Shown here: positions 10,970 to 22,033 of the stretch, one piece after another | Layout of the letters: the number at the start of each line of letters is the position of its first letter | How positions within the stretch are numbered: the stretch's first letter is position 1 | From: Trametes villosa | Lineage: Eukaryota > Basidiomycota > Agaricomycetes > Polyporales > Polyporaceae | NCBI GenBank assembly: GCA_002964805.2 | Contig: PUDQ02000033.1 | Coordinates: forward strand, 1,302,001 to 1,366,000 | Direction: 5' to 3' | DNA: 64,000 nt | Notes under the pieces: model-generated | Told to the model about the DNA's origin: nothing | What the model saw: the letters and a program-made list of their open reading frames with translations, nothing else | The model's database searches: none | Made by a program: the position numbers and the translations under genes

Positions 10970-13900
10970 ATGTCTACGGCTGCGTCCGAAAACTTGTCGC
11001 TGGAGTCTTTGACTGCCAACTTCCCCCTCACGTTTCCTGTACCAACACCGACAACGCATCATGACCTTGTTTCTACCAAGGACCTACACCGCGAAGAAGA
11101 CCTTCTCAGGAACCCTTTCTCCTTCAGGCACTGGTGGACTGCGATACAGAACGTGAAGGAGGCGTCTGCTGCCGAGCAGAAGGCGGAAGGGCCTTCAGAC
11201 CTTGACCCCGATGTTGCTGCTCTTCTTGGACCGCTCTCCTCGCCTGCTGCTCGCAAATCGCTCCAACAACAAGTCTATCTCTATGAGGCTGCCCTGGCAC
11301 AGTTCCCCGCTTCGTTCAAGCTGTGGAAGTCCTACCTTCACACGCGAATGTCTTTCGTTCTAGGCAAGCGCGTAACGAAGAAGAAAGCTGGCGGCAGGAA
11401 GAAGTTCCCCGAGATGCGCGAGGCCCTGGAGGACGAGAAGGAGGACCTCGAGCAGTGGGAGGGCGGTCTCGACGGAATTGTCGGATGGGAAGAGTGGCGG
11501 CTCCTCATCGCACTATTCGAGCGTGCGCTCATGTGGCTTCCGAGGGTGCGTCTGACGGTCTTCGCGTATGAATCTAGTTGACATTGCCTTGCAGTTGCCT
11601 CGCCTCTGGCTGCTGTATCTGTCTATCTTCAACCACCCATTCTGCCCCCCGCAAGTCTCTCATACGCACGCTCGCCGCACTTATGACCGCGCATTGCGTA
11701 CTCTTCCTCCATCCCTCCACAGCAGGATATGGACACGGTATCTCCTCTGGGCCGAAGCAAAAGGTGGGGCGACGACCGTCTCCGTGTACCGCCGCTACCT
11801 TGCCGTCGACCCCAGTGTCACCGAGCGCTACACCGCGATCCTCCTTGCCCCCAGTAACTCTGAGCCAAGACCGCTCGAGGCCGCGAAACTGCTCCTCAAC
11901 CTTGCCCGGAAGGCCTCGCGTGGAGAGTATACGAGCCCCGAAGGCAAGAGCCCATACCAGCTCCTCGGCGAGTTCCTGGACGTGGTGGAGCAGTTCGCGG
12001 AGGAGGTCGGTATGGACGTCACTGACACGGACGAGTCCAACGACAAGATTGCCAAAACTGCTGAAGGAGCCGTCGCACCGCGTCAACCAGCCGACTCCGC
12101 CTCGTCCTCGAACGGCAAGCCCGCCGCGGCATACGACGAAGACGAGGATCCCCGGAGCCTACGCAAGCTCAACGTCGAGGACATCGTGCGCAAGGACGGC
12201 CTGGACGTGTACAAGGACCAGGCCGGCCGCCTGTGGACGGGGCTCGCGACGTTCTGGATCAAGCGCGGCGAGTTCGAGCGCGCGAAGCTCACGTTCGAGC
12301 GCGGGCTCGCGGCGGTGCTCACGATCCGCGACTTCACGCAGATCTTCGACGCGTACGCGGAGTTCTCGGAGAGCCTGATCAGCGCGCTCATGGAGAGCCT
12401 CGCGGACCCGGACGAGGACGAGGATGAGGAGGACGTGAGGGAGACGGAGAAGGAGCTCGACGCGAAGATGAAGGAGTTCGAGGAGCTGATGGACCGGCGG
12501 CCGTTCTTGGTCAACGACGTGCTGCTTCGGCGGAATCCGAACGACGTGCAGGAGTGGGAGAAGCGGGTGGCGCTCTGGGGCGAAAACGACGAGAAGGTAC
12601 TTGTCCCCGTCCATATGGCGTGCGATTTTGAAGTTAACAGTCTCGCAGGTCGCGGAGACGTACACAGAAGCCCTCGCCACCATCAACCCCCGCCGAGCTA
12701 CCGCGAACTTCCACCGTCTGTACATCAACTTCGCCAAGTTCTACGAGGAAGGTGGTACGAAGGGCGAGGCGGAGGCCGACCTGGACAGCGCACGCAAGAT
12801 CCTGGACAAGGCGACGAAAGTCAACTTCAAGACAGTCGACGAACTCGCGGAGGTCTGGTGCGAGTGGGCGGAGATGGAGATCCGCCACGAGTAAGCTGAA
12901 CAACGTATCTCGGTCGGAACTGCCCTGAGCATTTTCCGCAGAAACTACGACGAGGCAATACGCGTGATGCAGCGCGCCGCAGCGGTCCCGAAGAACACGA
13001 AAGTGAACTACTTCGACCATGTACGTAGATCGTTTAACGCGCGGCGCAGCGAGTGCTTACACCTTCTGTTCAGGCTCTCCCTGTCCAAGCACGTTTGTTC
13101 AAGTCACTCAAGCTTTGGTCATTCTACGTCGATCTCGAGGAATCTCTTGGAACCGTGGACACGGCTAAGGCGGTGTACGACAAGATCCTCGACTTGCGCA
13201 TCGCGAATGCCCAGATCATCGTGAACTACGCTTCGTTCTTGGAGGAGAACAAGTATTACGAGGAGAGCTTCAAGGTATGCACAGTAACCGTTCTCGTTAG
13301 TTTGATTCGAGCTGATGTGGATGTCCAGGTATATGAGCGTGGCACAGAATTGTTCACGTTCCCGGTCTCCTTCGAGATCTGGAACATATACCTTGCGAAG
13401 TTCGTCAAGCGCTACGTAAGTCCGCTGTTTGCGTCTGGGAGATGAATATGGCTGAGCTGCGTATCTAGGCTGGGTCAAAGATCGAGCGTGCACGAGATCT
13501 CTTCGAGCAAGCATTGGACAAGTGCCCTCCAAAACACTGCAAGTCGATCTTCCTGATGTATGCGACCTACGAGGAAGAACACGGTCTTGCGAAACGCGCT
13601 ATGTCAATATACGACCGCGCAACCAACGCGGTTGCCGATGAGGACAAGTTCGAGGTACGTGCTTTCATGCCACTTACAGTACCGCAGAGTTTCTGACATA
13701 CCGCCCTTAGATCTTCACGATCTACATCGCGAAGGCGACCTCAAACTACGGCCTCCCCGCCACGCGGCCCATCTACGAGCGCGCGCTCGAGATCCTCCCA
13801 GACAAGCAGACGGCGGAGATGTGCCTGCGCTTCGCGTCGATGGAGCGCAAGCTCGGCGAGATCGACCGCGCGCGCGCGATCTACGCGCACGCGTCGCAGT

Positions 13901-14274
13901 TCTGCGACCCGCGCGTGCACCCCAAGTTCTGGCAGGAGTGGAACAGCTTCGAGATCGAGACGGGCTCCGAGGACACGTTCCGCGAGATGCTCCGCATCAA
14001 GCGCAGCGTGCAGGCGCAGTTCAACACCGAGGCGTCCTACCTCGCCGCGCAGATGGCCGCGAAGCAGACCGGGCAGGAGACCGCGGAGGCTGAGGCGGCG
14101 CCCGCGGACGCGATGGCCGCGGCGGAGCGCCAGGCGGGCGGGGGCGCGAAGGCGCCGGCGTTCGTGTCGGCGAAGCAGAACACGAACGTGAGGGTGGAGG
14201 AGGCGGAGCGGCCTGCGGCGCCGGCGCAGGGGAACGAGGACGAGATTCACATATCGGACGACGAGGACGACTGA
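10970..14274 (+). CDS. SYF1: Pre-mRNA-splicing factor SYF1 (XAB2/Cwf3)
   Basis: HAT-repeat scaffold of the Prp19/NineTeen complex in the spliceosome, nuclear. Eight exons close in frame at 978 aa: 10970-11545, 11595-12596, 12649-12890, 12942-13020, 13074-13274, 13329-13415, 13469-13654, 13711-14274. HAT repeats run from about residue 30 to 880. Segments nearly identical to the human protein include DKILDLRIA, ARDLFEQALDKCPPK, CLRFASMERKLGEIDRARAIY and DTFREMLRIKRSVQAQFNT. It is longer than the human (855) and yeast (859) proteins because of acidic insertions (DEDEDEEDVRETEKE) and an Ala-rich tail. The C-terminus IHISDDEDD resembles a SUMO-interacting motif. Syf1 partners such as Clf1 and Isy1 are not encoded in this window. 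Confidence 0.95.
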
Positions 14275-14514
14275 GGTCGCTTCCATGCTTGTTGTTTTGT
14301 TGCTATACATTGTATGATCAGCCCCTGGTTGTAATACTGCTCTTCAGCTTGCTCGGTGACTGCGCATGCACCGACCGACTTCTGGGATCGAACACAACAC
14401 TTGCCTAAAGCAGAATGAGTCAGGCAGAACTTTTCGGCGCTAACATCAGTACTCTTTGCTTCCACAGGCAACTTGTGGCTGCATCGTCTTCGGGCGTAAA
14501 TTCATCTGAGAAAA

Positions 14515-15089
14515 ATGGAAAGTCATCCATCCGTATGCGTGTTTATCTCTGAATAGTCAACGAAAATGAACTGAGTCGAGAATAACGCAGTATGAGGTCT
14601 TGTCGCCTTACCTCCCCAAGTACCCCAAGGCGGCCGGTGCTCTTTTCCAGACATATAACGACCTAAAGTTTGGTAAGTCCGCCTCGTTATAAGCTCAGAA
14701 TAACGCTGACTTCTTTTTAGCTCAACAGTGGACCGACCTTGAGATCATAGAGCTCCCCGGCTGTTCACGGTGCGCTCTGCGTGGACGCCGGCCCCATGTC
14801 GTAAGCGCACACACTCGCCAGCATGTTTGTCCTGCTGAACATTTTGTCGGAATAGGCCGATGAACTCAGCGTAGTACCATGTGCCTTGGCAGAGTCTCTC
14901 TCAACAGATTGGTGAGCATAACGAGCGGCATATAAGCGCCATGCAAGGCCTAACTCACAACGGTACAGGATTCGCACTACGTTTCGGGAGTTGGGCAGCC
15001 CCCCTCACGTCTACCTTGCCATCAACACCGAGGACTCTTCCATCGTGTACTATAAGATCAGCCCTGGGATCGTCAAGCCACCTCTCTAG
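14515..15089 (+). CDS. SEN15: tRNA-splicing endonuclease subunit Sen15
   Basis: Small structural subunit of the Sen2/34/15/54 endonuclease that removes tRNA introns. No single open frame shows it; it appears only after splicing five exons: 14515-14532, 14591-14672, 14721-14800, 14856-14911 and 14969-15089, total 357 nt, 118 aa. All borders are GT-AG and all phases fit. The protein has the family features: YPKAAGALFQTYNDLKFAQQW, ELPGCSRCALRGRRP, VVPCALAESLS and a C-terminal VYLAINTEDSSIVYYKIS strand-loop-strand ending GIVKPPL. Exon 1 encodes only six residues (MESHPS). It follows SYF1 by 240 nt in the same direction and converges on the next gene. Confidence 0.85.
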
Positions 15090-15372
15090 ATATCCCTCCT
15101 GGTCCGGCTTCGATGCGCGCGCCTTACGCGACTTCGCGACAGCTTGAGTACCTCATGTGGTTTTACCACACACCGAACAAATTAACATATGATAGCAAAT
15201 GGACAGCAAGCGACGCGAGGGTATGTATCGTGAGTACAAATGGAACGAGCGATGTGCGCGCCCCGCGAGGTGTCCTCGCGCAGGCGGCCGGGGCAACTAG
15301 ATGCGGCATACAATACACTTTTCGACAGCGTCCGTTTGCGGCAGGCCAGGGAAAGCCAAAGCCACGTCCTAT

Positions 15373-16242
15373 TTACCGAGGTGCGTTCCAGCGGTCGACC
15401 TCGACGGCGCAGATGTCCTCCCAGACGGCGTCCCAGCCGCCCAGGGCGAGGTGCGGCTGGGCCTGCCACAGCGCGACGATCTCGCGCGACTCCTCGAACG
15501 TGACGTCGTGCGGCCGCAGCTGCTCGACGAGGTCTATGTGCGTCTCGAGCGACCGGCGGTATGGCTTCAGGATGTACGGGAGCTTGGTGACTATGGCGAC
15601 GATCAGTATGGCCGCCAGGTACCGGTCTGACTTTGCACCGTGCCATGACGTACCGAATCGCTCCAGGGACCATGTCACCCACAGGGGCTCCTCGACGAAT
15701 TTCCACCCCTTGGTTTTGTGGACTTCGTGCAGAAGTACCTCGAGGCCCTTGATGATTCGCACCATCTTTTGGAACAGTTTGTCCTGCGTGAGACGGTGTT
15801 AGTGGACATGAGCGATGGTCGTACGAGCAAATACGTACGAGCCGCCTGATGACCTCATTGAGGTCTTCGATACAGCTTTCCATAAATCGGAGCTTTTCCA
15901 GGACGATCGGGTAAGCAGGCTGCTTCCCAACGGATAGCATGGCGAGCTCATTGCTATGGGAATGCTGTCAGCCAGGGCCGCTGTAAGTCCGGTCGCCAGC
16001 ACTTACTCGAGCTCCGTGCGGGCGTCGACCAGGCTGGAGGCAGCCTTCAAGCCCTGCCCCGACACCCGCTCGTCCCAATCGTAGGCAATATTTCGAAGCT
16101 CCAGCAGCTGAGAGCGAAGCGTTCGATGGTGAGGCAGCTCCGAGAATCGTGAAGGCGAGGAGGGCGTGGTAGGCTGCTTCGAGGCCACCGGTGACGAGTT
16201 GGGGGTGGACGGACCGCGGAAGGAAGCGAGTCGAGAGCTCAT
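15373..16242 (-). CDS. Conserved-looking protein of unknown function
   Basis: I do not recognise this family. Three exons, 16007-16242, 15839-15953 and 15373-15783, close in frame at 253 aa with consensus borders. The N-terminus (residues 1-35) is Ser/Pro-rich and probably disordered. Helices follow (LRSQLLELRNIAYDWDER, ASSLVDARTELE, LEKLRFMESCIEDLNEVIRRL, MVRIIKGLEVLLHEVHKTKGW). A mainly hydrophobic stretch RYLAAILIVAIVTKLPYIL (about 170-190) could be a membrane segment or a buried helix. The C-terminus is rich in Trp. The clean intron phases and the Trp/acidic pattern argue it is a real gene. Function cannot be assigned. Confidence 0.7.
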
Positions 16243-16521
16243 GGCGATACAGTAATGACTGTGTGGTAAAAGATTGTGAGCGGATCCGGTCGAGCGAAAG
16301 AGAGGGCCGGAGCGGTGGAGAGACTACAGGAAGAGCAACCGCGCGCTGGTCGAGATAATATGAAGGGAAGGAGAGAGAAGGGAGGAGCGGGGAGCGAGTT
16401 TTGGACGCCCCGGCCCGATACTCACGCTCAAAATACAGTCGGAAGAGGGCCACCCTGGCACAATGAATGACGTCGGCAATCACGCGCACGCGCGGGGTTG
16501 CAGATCCTCGCGCGATTCGAG

Positions 16522-16839
16522 TTAAACGGCCGCGTCCTCGTCCTCGGCGTCCGGTCTGCGGAGCCCTAGCTTCAGCACGAGTGATATGCGGGTGTCCTGC
16601 AAGGTTTCAACAGCACGCCCGGCGTCCAAACTCGTTTGAGGGCTTACCTTATCCCTTTTTGCGGGCTGAATGCGCTCCCAGTCTGCAGACGGCTGCGAGC
16701 GTGAAACTGTTAAGTCCGAGAGCGGGACCGCGAACGGCCGCGATCGTAGTGCGGAGTTAGGCGCCTGCACCGCAGGATCGGGCTCTCCCAAGAAGGCAAT
16801 CCCCCGATGTTTTGAAGGCACGCGCTCTTCCCCGTCCAT
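16522..16839 (-). CDS. Small hypothetical protein (88 aa, two exons)
   Basis: Not recognised. Exon 1 16648-16839 encodes 64 residues from the ATG; a 51-nt intron (GTAAGC...TTGCAG) joins it in phase 0 to exon 2 16522-16596, closing at 88 aa. The protein is polar, with AFLGEPDPAV near the N-terminus, FAVPLSDLTV in the middle and an acidic tail (DAEDEDAAV). Its ATG is only 58 nt from that of the divergent WD40 gene. The good intron and compact promoter make a real short gene more likely than chance, but no family evidence was found. Confidence 0.5.
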   Translation of the reverse strand: MDGEERVPSKHRGIAFLGEPDPAVQAPNSALRSRPFAVPLSDLTVSRSQPSADWERIQPAKRDKVSPQTSLDAGRAVETLQDTRISLVLKLGLRRPDAEDEDAAV

Positions 16840-16897
16840 CAATTACGCACAAACATCCCGCCCGTTTCGCAAACAAATCCGCGACAAACACGGAGCC

Positions 16898-18590
16898 ATG
16901 CAGACGGCAGACAAATCCAACCTCATCCGATCCGAGGCGGAGCTGCTGCTCGAGAAGGTGCGTGCACCATCCCCGCCATCGCCGCTTCCGATTCAATACG
17001 TCTACGGATCCGACCCCGCTGCCTCTCACGCTAACATCCTCTGACAGGCCCGCAAAGACAAAGCGGAGCGCACAAAGGACGTCGGCTCGCCCATTGCGAT
17101 CACGGGCAAGGCCTTGGCGATAGAGGTCCGCGGGAGCGTCGCCTGGATCGCGGAAAACACGACCGTCATCCGGAAGCTCGACCTGGAGGTGCGCGCCCCC
17201 GTCGGCCGCCGTGTCGCGTGCGGTCCACTCACAGTGTGCGGCTGCCTAGGTAGACTGGAAAAACACTGCAGCTGTTCAAGGGACATACCGCGCCAGTTAC
17301 TTCGCTCGCGTTCATAGACCGTGAGCCGGGGTCAGGCAAGGCGGACTTCCTCGTTACGGGATCATGGGATAAAGTGGCCATTTCGTTCTAACGTGCCGCG
17401 ATGTTCTGCTAACACCAACTTTAGACTATCAAAGTGTGGAATGCGGAAGTAAGTTTCAGGCGACCTGCCTTGCACTGCGCGGTCCAAACTGAAGTTCTCC
17501 AACAGACGAAGGAACTTGTCTCCTCTACTGCTGGGCATGCAGACTTTGTCAAGGCACTCTTGGTGATACCCTCGCTTCACCTCCTCGTCTCGAGCGGCTC
17601 CGACAAGATCATCCGGTTCTGGTAAGGCCTGGCATGTAACCCATCGAGCTGCTCACCCTGACAAACGCACCCCAGGGACCTTTCCACGGTCGCAGACGGG
17701 CAGCCGCTCTGGTCCATGGGCTCGCTAGCCGAGCACTCACGCCCGGTTGAGTCACTGGATGCGCGCGCGACGTCGGAAAACTCCGCGGTACTGTATACAG
17801 CGGACACGATGGGTGTGATCAAGGTTTGGAACCTCACGAAGGACAACGAGACGCCTCCGCGGTGGCAGAGCACGCTCGTCGAGGAGCTGAAGCACCACCG
17901 GACGCGCGTGAACGCCATGGCCCTCGGAAGCGAACAACTCTGGACAGGTACGCGAGTACCCGCTTGCCGAGAGAGAGCGCATTGAGCCTGACACGTCCCA
18001 CAGCGTCCACCGACGAGACTGTGCAGCTCATCCCGCGGAACGCGCTAGGCCCAGCCTCCACGCCCGCAGCCACCACCGACGCCTCCGCGCAGCCCAAGCA
18101 GCCGCCCCCCATCCAACACCCCGCAGCCGTCAAAGCCCTGCTCCCGCTCCCGCTGACGCCGCTCGCGGAGCCGTACCTGCTCACGGGCGCGGGCGACGTG
18201 ATCCGCGCGTACGACGTCTCGTCACCCGCGGAGCCCGAGCTGCTCGCGGAGGTCGACGGCCACTGGCACGACGTGACCGCGCTGCGGCTGTGGATGCGCC
18301 GGAGCGCGGTCGAGGGCGAGCCCGGGCGGGTGCGCGTCGAGCCGTGGGTCGTGAGCGCGAGTTTGGATGGGACGATCAGGCGGTGGAGGTTGGATGGTGA
18401 GTCGTGCTTGCGGTAAGGGGAGTGGAGGGTTGATGTCTGATGGTGTTTTGTAGAGCTGTTGCACCCGCCGCCTCCGCTGCCGAAGGAGGCGGAGAAGGCC
18501 GACCTGGAGGCTGTCCCTGAGGAGCCCGAGGATACAGGGATGACAGAAGACGAAGAACGCGAGCTTGCAGAGCTTATGGGCGATGATTGA
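16898..18590 (+). CDS. WD40-repeat protein
   Basis: Predicted beta-propeller scaffold; the specific complex is not recognised. Eight exons close in frame at 420 aa: 16898-16957, 17048-17188, 17254-17373, 17425-17448, 17506-17621, 17676-17947, 18004-18396, 18454-18590. A short helical N-terminus (MQTADKSNLIRSEAELLLEK) precedes repeats ending in TIKVWNAE, KIIRFWDLS, GVIKVWNLT, DVIRAYDV and GTIRRWRLD, so about six or seven blades. A Pro-rich insertion (about 240-270) lies between blades. The C-terminal tail is acidic (GMTEDEERELAELMGDD). Exon 4 has only 24 nt. The 3' end touches the start of the tandem duplication described separately. Confidence 0.8.
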
Positions 18591-18977
18591 AGGCGGATGC
18601 GCATGATTCTGCTGATATATACCTGTGCAATAGATAGCGATACATCGTGCTAACACGAAGATCCATGGATGGTAACGTGAGGCGTGCTGAACCGTGTTCA
18701 AGCTTGCAGCGGCGGTGTTCACCAGCTCGTCCACACTGTGATATGGTCAGCAATCAGATGCGAAGCGTTCCTTGTCTCTAGCTCATATTTCTTTTGCCGG
18801 TCGCACGTCCTGTGTAGTTGGACGTCAGTATTATGGTTACCCTCTCGCGAGCATACATCACACCGACTGACCTTGATAGACCCTGCTACTTTACCCATAA
18901 ACCCTCAGAGATGATCATCAAGGCATGCTCCAATGCTATGGCCGGGGAACGTACACATGCGGCCCTCCATCGACTTC
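18588..18977 (-). pseudogene. Decayed tandem copy of the nitronate monooxygenase gene 3' end
   Basis: This 390-nt segment is a degenerate head-to-tail copy of 18978-19417. It retains recognisable homologues of the last exons of the nitronate monooxygenase gene (for example VDELVNTAAASLN). It cannot be functional: the splice donor after the exon ending in PAKEI has changed from GTAAGT to ATGAGC, and about 51 nt holding the last codons and the stop have been deleted. The deletion joins AACCGTG to TTCAAGCTTG. The copy now forms the 3' flank of the WD40 gene. Confidence 0.8.
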
Positions 18978-19417
18978 TGAAGTGGATGCGTATGATTCTG
19001 CTGATATATACCTGTGCAATAGATACTGATACATGTGTGCTAGCGCGGGGACCCATGGATCATAAGATTTAGGCGGTGTTGAACCGTGTCAAGACCAGAT
19101 CATAGCTTGGACTTGACGGCCATATAGCTGGAAGCGCTGTTCAAGCTTGCGGCGGCAGTGTTCACCAGCTCGTCCACGCTAGCAGATAGTCAGCAAAGAA
19201 GCCCGGATCACTTCTATTCTCTGACTTACATCTCTTTCGCCGGTCGCACGTCCTGTGTGGTTAAACGTCAGTACGGTAGGTAACTTCTCGCGAGCAAACA
19301 CCACCTCACCTTGATAGATCCGGCGACTTTACCCATAAGCCCTACATATACCATCGTCAAGACACGCCCTAGCTGCATAGTCAGGGAACGTACACATCCG
19401 GCCCTCCATTGACTTCT
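18588..19417. repeat. Tandem segmental duplication, two units (18588-18977 and 18978-19417)
   Basis: Unit 2 (440 nt) and unit 1 (390 nt) start alike (TGAAG...GGATGCG, then ATGATTCTGCTGATATATAC) and end alike (CCCTCCAT-GACTTCT). The only large difference is the 51-nt deletion in unit 1. The unit spans the intergenic 3' flank and the last four exons of the minus-strand gene. Confidence 0.85.
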
Positions 19418-20760
19418 CCGGGTGCTTCTCGAGCTCCGCCTCGTGAGGGATTCTACCCTGGGAGGTAAGTTCGGCGACCTCCTGCTGCCTGCCGTCCCTG
19501 GAAGAGGTCGCTTCGCGTGAGCACCGAGGTCAGCTACGCACTGACAGGGGTGACGAACCAGCTCGCGACGTAAGGCGTCTTCCGAACATGCATAGGCCGG
19601 CCGGAGTAAATGATTGTACGCGTAACATCGTCGTAACCGGCGCTCAAGACGAGCTCCTTGTGAATCTTGGGCGCGCCGGCCTCCTCGCTGGCGACAAAGC
19701 GCGTGCCGACCCAAACACCGGCGGCGCCATACCTGCCGATGTCATCCAATTAGTCATCCATTTTGCACTGTACGATGAACAGAACATACGAGAGGGCTGC
19801 TGCGAGGCCACGCCCATCGGCGATGCCACCAGCCGCTACTACGATGACGGGCTCGCCGGTCAAAGGGCTCTTCGCGTTCTTGCACAGGTCGACCACCGCG
19901 GGAATCAGGATAGAGAACGGGGTGTCTCCAGTGTGACCGCCACCTTCGCCGCCCTGCGCGCATATGACATCGACGCCTGCAAATCCGGGGGTTAGTGAAA
20001 ACGCGATGTATCCCTGTTGTATGCGTACCTTGTGCGAGCGCCTTGGCGACATGCTATGGGTGACCAAGGGGTGAGTGGCCTAAGCAGTAGGCCCTAATGC
20101 AGGGAGCATACCTTTGGGTGGCCAATCATACTATATGCGCAGGTTAACAGCATGCTTCCTGGATTGGATCGAATAGACTCACTTCATCACTACAATCCCG
20201 GCGGAGTGCAGTTTGTCGACCATCTCCCTGGGAGGGACGCCAACCGCGCAAACAAACAGCTTCACGCCGTTCTTGATCATGACCTCTGTAAGCTCGGGGA
20301 GCTGTCCCTTCGAGTAGTCATACTGATAGGGACCGAGTTAGCATGGAGTAACACGATATGGAACAGCACTCACGTTCGTCTTCCTCGCGTTCCCTCCAAC
20401 CTGAGGGATCAGTAGGTCAACGCCAAAGGGCGCGTTGGGGTCCTCAAGGTTGCTCTTGATCTCATTGATGCTGTCTTGGAGCATCTTAGGGCTTTGGCGC
20501 AGACCGCCAATGACTCCAATGCCGCCTGGAGTGGTACGTCGTGAGAAGTGCGGGGATGGCCAACAAGGACATGCAAGCTAACCTGCGTTGGTAACAGCTG
20601 CTGCTAGTCTCGGTCCAGCCGCTACATTCATGCCTAACGGGAGCGGTTAGTCCCGCCGCTACCACTAGCTGCGAAGCCTCCCACCTGCGAGCATCACAGG
20701 GTGGGTGACGTTGAAGAGCTTCGTAAGAGGCGTGGTGAACACGGGCGGGGAGGACGGCAT
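19100..20760 (-). CDS. Nitronate monooxygenase (2-nitropropane dioxygenase family)
   Basis: FMN-dependent TIM-barrel enzyme that oxidises alkyl nitronates such as propionate 3-nitronate. Twelve exons close in frame at 353 aa: 20685-20760, 20583-20633, 20374-20525, 20183-20322, 20112-20130, 20029-20053, 19790-19976, 19559-19732, 19394-19497, 19310-19341, 19230-19252, 19100-19178. Family features: PVMLAGMNVAAGPRLAAAVTN, GGIGVIGG, MIGHPKHVAKALAQGVD, the FMN phosphate-binding ICAQGGEGGGHTGD with its catalytic-region His, and VVAAGGIADGRGLAAALSYG followed by GVWVGTRF. Exons of 19, 25 and 23 nt are unusually small. Its 3' exons lie in the intact unit of the tandem duplication. It shares a 302-nt divergent promoter with the holocytochrome c synthase gene. 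Confidence 0.9.
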
Positions 20761-21062
20761 CGTAGTGGTCGAGGTTGGTGGTGGGGGAATGAGGAGATGG
20801 GTTCAGCTTGGGCTGTCCTGGTGTCCCCTGAAGAGGTATGTTATATAGCCGGAGCCGGGGAGGTGTCGCTGCGGGGAAGAGGTCATGTGGAGGGGAAGGC
20901 GTTGGGGATAACCATAGCCATGTCCGAAGTTCCCGGGAAGAGGGAGTCTTTCCGGCAGCGGGCCCTCGATCGTCTGCCGGTCCCCGGTCCCTGGGGCAAG
21001 AAGCGCCGCGGCGGTCCGGGGACGAGCGCTTGCCAACTCTCCTCCGACGATTTCAGTCCGCG
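20761..21062. promoter_or_regulatory. Divergent promoter, nitronate monooxygenase / holocytochrome c synthase
   Basis: 302 nt between two outward-facing start codons. A TATA-like TTATATAG occurs near 20840. An open plus-strand frame extends upstream of 21063 but adds no recognisable domain. Confidence 0.5.
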
Positions 21063-21853
21063 ATGTCCTCCGGCTCTGCAGACAAGTGTCCCGTCGACCA
21101 CTCCGCCTTTGCCTCCTCCTCCAAGTCCAAGGACGACTGTCTAGTAGACCACTCTACCCGCTCCTCATGGACTTCCATCCTCGGCCAGCACTCGCAGGAC
21201 GGCCATGGCGCCGCGGAGCATCCGGACACTCCCGCCCCTCCCGCTAACCTCCCCGTCGACCGCGAGACTTCTTCCATTCCCCGTACGGATGGCAGTAACT
21301 GGGTCTACCCGTCCCAGGCGCAGTTCTTTGCCGCCATGGCGCGCAAGAACCACAACCCGAGCGAGGTCGACATGAAGGTCGTCGTGCCCATCCACAACGC
21401 CGTGAACGAGCGCGCGTGGCAGGAGATCATGAAGTGGGAGGCCGGCCAGGGCGGCGACCAGTGCGGCGGCGTCAAGCTCGTCAGCTTCAAGGGCAGGCCA
21501 AATGACCTGACGCCCCGTGCACGGTGGTACTCCCTCCTCGGGTATGTTTCTTTCTAGGCCCTCGTCCAATCACAGCAGTCTCATTTCGTATCTGTACCAG
21601 ATACTCTCCTCCGTTTGACCGTCACGACTGGGTCGTCGAACGCTGTGGCACCCGTATGCGCTATGTCATCGACTTCTACACCGGCCATGGCGGTGGCCGC
21701 AACCCTCAAAACGTCTCTTTCTTCCTCGACGTACGACCAGCGCTCGACGGTTGGGAAGGTGTCCGCCTGCGTACGGAGCGGTTTTGGCAACGATGGGTCG
21801 GAAGTTTGTTCGGGGAGCCGGCAAAACAAGAGGGCTCACATCCAAAACCCTGA
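21063..21853 (+). CDS. CYC3: Holocytochrome c synthase (cytochrome c heme lyase)
   Basis: Mitochondrial intermembrane-space enzyme that attaches heme covalently to cytochrome c or c1. Two exons, 21063-21541 and 21601-21853, close in frame at 243 aa, close to the usual 240-270. The N-terminus has the heme-regulatory motif KCPVDH; a second site reads DCLVDH, so its CPV is degenerate. Conserved core motifs are NWVYPSQAQFF, VPIHNAVNERAWQEI (region of the heme-liganding His), PFDRHDWVVERCG and VRYVIDFY-like RYVIDFYTG. No cleavable presequence is apparent, as is usual for this family. Whether it serves cytochrome c, c1 or both cannot be read from sequence. The ATG at 21063 is chosen because conservation begins there. 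Confidence 0.92.
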
Positions 21854-22033
21854 GGTAGTCTCGGGATCATCTATGTACATTATAATGGCCGTAAATACTC
21901 TAGACAAGGGCGACCTACTCACCGCTATACCACTCACTAATTCATGACATGCAAGCACTCGCGATGGCCAGGAGTATAAAAAAACACCATAAAAAGACCA
22001 CTGCGTACCGTACGACCCTGACTACAACATATC

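Noticed and set aside
18222..18734. 170-codon minus-strand frame running into the WD40 gene
   Set aside because: It starts in the decayed duplicate and continues antisense through WD40 exons; broken splice signals show it is not a gene.
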